Positions 62,705-64,000 of a stretch of 64,000 bases of DNA are shown piece by piece. Source of the DNA: Methanoculleus taiwanensis. Its GTDB lineage: Archaea > Halobacteriota > Methanomicrobia > Methanomicrobiales > Methanoculleaceae. The translations under genes were made by a program, and so were the position numbers. Numbering within the stretch: position 1 is the first letter of the stretch; each line of letters opens with the position of its first letter. Below the pieces are notes generated by a model. That model made no database searches, had not been told where the DNA came from, and saw nothing but the letters and a program-made list of their open reading frames with translations. The stretch spans positions 62,001-126,000 of the forward strand of contig NZ_LHQS01000001.1 of NCBI RefSeq assembly GCF_004102725.1. The letters are read 5' to 3'.

Positions 62705-63679
62705 TCACTTCATAGCTCCATTGATGGCATCGATGATACCCTCATAGTTGTTCATGACGTCGAAGTTGAACCAGCTCCGGGGGCACTGCGAGTAGCAGGC
62801 GCCGCACTTGATGCAGAGGTCGCGGTTCACGTTCGGCTTGCCGTACTCCATCGTGATCGCACGAACGGGGCAGGTGCCGGCGCAGGTACCGCATCCCATG
62901 CAGAGACCCTGGTTGATGACGTCGTACATCAGGTCGCATCCGCAGGCCTCGTTGCCGCGCTGTGCGAGCTGCATCAGCGGCTTTAAGTATGCGGTTGCGA
63001 GCTGCTTCTGCTCGTCGTTGCCTTTCAGGAGCAGGTAGGCCATGACGGCGATGTTCCTGATCGCCTGGGGGCACGGGGGACAGGACGGCAGGTACAGGTC
63101 GACGTCCACCACTTCGCTGATGGGGACGAAGGCTTCCTGGCCGGGCTGGTTCCACTGGCCACCGCGGCAGAACCGGGTGATGTTGCCGTATGCCGCACAG
63201 GCACCGTAGGCGACCAGGACCGCCGACTTGGCTCTTGCCTCTTTGAGTTCCTCTACCGAGATCTCGTCGTTCAGACAGCACGATCCCTCGACAAGGCACA
63301 CGTCCATCTCAGGGACGTGGCGCACATCGACCAGCGTCAGGGCATAGACCAGTTCCGCATAGTCATCGAGCAGCTTGAAGAGACCCTCGTAGTTGTCTGC
63401 CAACGTCACGAGACATCCCGTACATCCGCTCAGGTGTAATTCACCGATGGTTATCTTATCAGCCACAGGCTTTTCCTCCTTAAGTTCAATATCCACCTTT
63501 TGTTCGACACTCACATCAGAGGGCTTCACTGCGGGTTTCGTCTGCGGCAGGCTCGCTGCAGGCTTTTCCTCCGGCGTCTTTCCCGTCGGCACCGGATCCG
63601 GTTTCACCGGCTCCTTCTGCTCCGGTTCGTCGCGGGGTTCCCCCATGATGATCTTCTTGATGGTTGATAGCAGCCCCAT
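62705..63679 (-). CDS. frhG: F420-reducing hydrogenase, subunit gamma (long N-terminal form)
   Basis: 324 residues as read, longer than the usual 230-275. LSGCTGCLVTLADNYEG, EGSCCLNDE, YGACAAYGN and LPSCPPCPQAI ligate the proximal cluster; CMGCGTCAGTCP and CIKCGACYSQCP are two 4Fe-4S ferredoxin motifs. An extra N-terminal part of about 71 residues (MGLLSTIKKIIMGEPRDEPE onward) is rich in Pro, Lys and Glu. An internal GTG at 63466 preceded by AAGGAGG eight bases away would give a normal-length subunit (see findings). FrhG links the NiFe subunit FrhA to FrhB. Confidence 0.95.
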   Translation of the reverse strand: MGLLSTIKKIIMGEPRDEPEQKEPVKPDPVPTGKTPEEKPAASLPQTKPAVKPSDVSVEQKVDIELKEEKPVADKITIGELHLSGCTGCLVTLADNYEGLFKLLDDYAELVYALTLVDVRHVPEMDVCLVEGSCCLNDEISVEELKEARAKSAVLVAYGACAAYGNITRFCRGGQWNQPGQEAFVPISEVVDVDLYLPSCPPCPQAIRNIAVMAYLLLKGNDEQKQLATAYLKPLMQLAQRGNEACGCDLMYDVINQGLCMGCGTCAGTCPVRAITMEYGKPNVNRDLCIKCGACYSQCPRSWFNFDVMNNYEGIIDAINGAMK

Positions 63680-64000
63680 AATTTACCCCAATCTCTTCGA
63701 GTACAATCTGTACCGTTCTGGGAATGGCCCTTTCAACCTCATCAGTGAGCCCTAACTCATACTCATGGCTAACACGCTTCGGCTGGCATCCGATGATCGT
63801 GATCTCGATCACGTCCTTCAGTCGCTGCAACGGCTCGGAGAGGTCCCACGAATGGGCATCCCGGTAGGAGCCCGGCGGCAGGTCTTCCGGCCGTATTTTT
63901 GCGAGGTCACCGGGATTTCCGCCGAAGTCGGCGATGTCCACGATGATCAGCCTCTTAACCGGAACTTCCCCGTCTTCCATCAGGGTAAAGAGGAAGTGCG
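63516..64000 (-). CDS. frhD: Hydrogenase maturation protease FrhD, partial at window edge
   Basis: The frame runs in from the right edge (HFLFTLMEDGEVPVKRLIIV) and has VDIADFGGNPGDLAKIRPED and SHEYELGLTDEVERAIPRTV, typical of the C-terminal half of FrhD/HyaD-type endopeptidases that trim the NiFe large subunit. After about EEIGVNYG the frame continues for 54 residues of Gly/Ala/Glu-rich sequence that overlaps the frhG extension. That tail is not part of the family pattern. The start lies outside the window. Confidence 0.85.
   Translation of the reverse strand, partial: HFLFTLMEDGEVPVKRLIIVDIADFGGNPGDLAKIRPEDLPPGSYRDAHSWDLSEPLQRLKDVIEITIIGCQPKRVSHEYELGLTDEVERAIPRTVQIVLEEIGVNYGAAINHQEDHHGGTPRRTGAEGAGETGSGADGKDAGGKACSEPAADETRSEAL

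Noticed and set aside
1-64000. tRNA genes and CRISPR arrays
   Set aside because: I searched the gaps for T-loop signatures and for regularly spaced repeats; none was found apart from the single repeat-like sequence at 56489-56516.

Overview
The window looks like the chromosome of a hydrogenotrophic methanogen of the order Methanomicrobiales, most like Methanoculleus. The grounds are high GC with C/G-ending codons, subunits of F420-reducing hydrogenase (FrhD-FrhG-FrhB), O-phosphoseryl-tRNA synthetase (SepS), archaeal release factor aRF1, archaeal S12/S7/EF-2, the wyosine enzyme Taw1, and TATA boxes with leaderless or short-leader starts. The genus is inferred from gene content; no search was run.

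Layout. 0-3.3 kb: a HAD phosphatase cut by the window edge, a glutamine amidotransferase, a RNase H-like exonuclease, archaemetzincin and a THEP1-type NTPase. 3.6-6.4 kb (minus strand): a small regulator with two DUF2178-like membrane proteins behind a paired palindromic operator, then an ABC-2 exporter. 6.7-8.98 kb: a fused trehalose-6-phosphate synthase/phosphatase, convergent with a tightly overlapped translation operon (aRF1-ArgS-Taw1-SepS). 14.4-17.4 kb: archaeosine precursor genes queD-queE-queC with a Nudix hydrolase and a secreted hydrolase. 17.6-20.9 kb: rps12-rps7-fusA. 21-30 kb: secreted and surface proteins, including two that share one beta-propeller repeat, an AI-2E-type transporter, a chagasin-like inhibitor, a methyltransferase and a CARDB-FtsX-LolD-type ABC operon. 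30-47 kb: small conserved proteins, a 2H phosphoesterase, two-component and surface functions, a 1020-residue VWA/propeller/PKD surface protein, a CPA2 antiporter, an MBL-fold enzyme, an M1 aminopeptidase with a HEAT-repeat protein, and a small GTPase next to a helical-repeat protein.

47.4-52.3 kb looks accessory: a TnpB-like gene lacking the N-terminal half, a HAD/kinase pair, a UbiA prenyltransferase remnant and a polyprenyl synthase. 52.4-56.4 kb holds DUF2124, a second histidine kinase and a Cache-HAMP protein with no output domain. 56.5-59.9 kb is the least ordinary part: a HerA/FtsK-like ATPase, a stand-alone LigD-type 3'-phosphoesterase and a 53-residue C2H2 zinc-finger protein are coupled by overlapping stop and start codons, behind a leader with a single CRISPR-repeat-like sequence and a perfect 11-bp stem. 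The window ends with an AdoMet-decarboxylase-like gene, a methyltransferase remnant and frhB-frhG-frhD.

How the parts relate: core translation and tRNA modification (15 kb), methanogenic energy metabolism (right end), osmoprotection (trehalose) and envelope functions are conserved blocks, separated by small regulatory and accessory islands.
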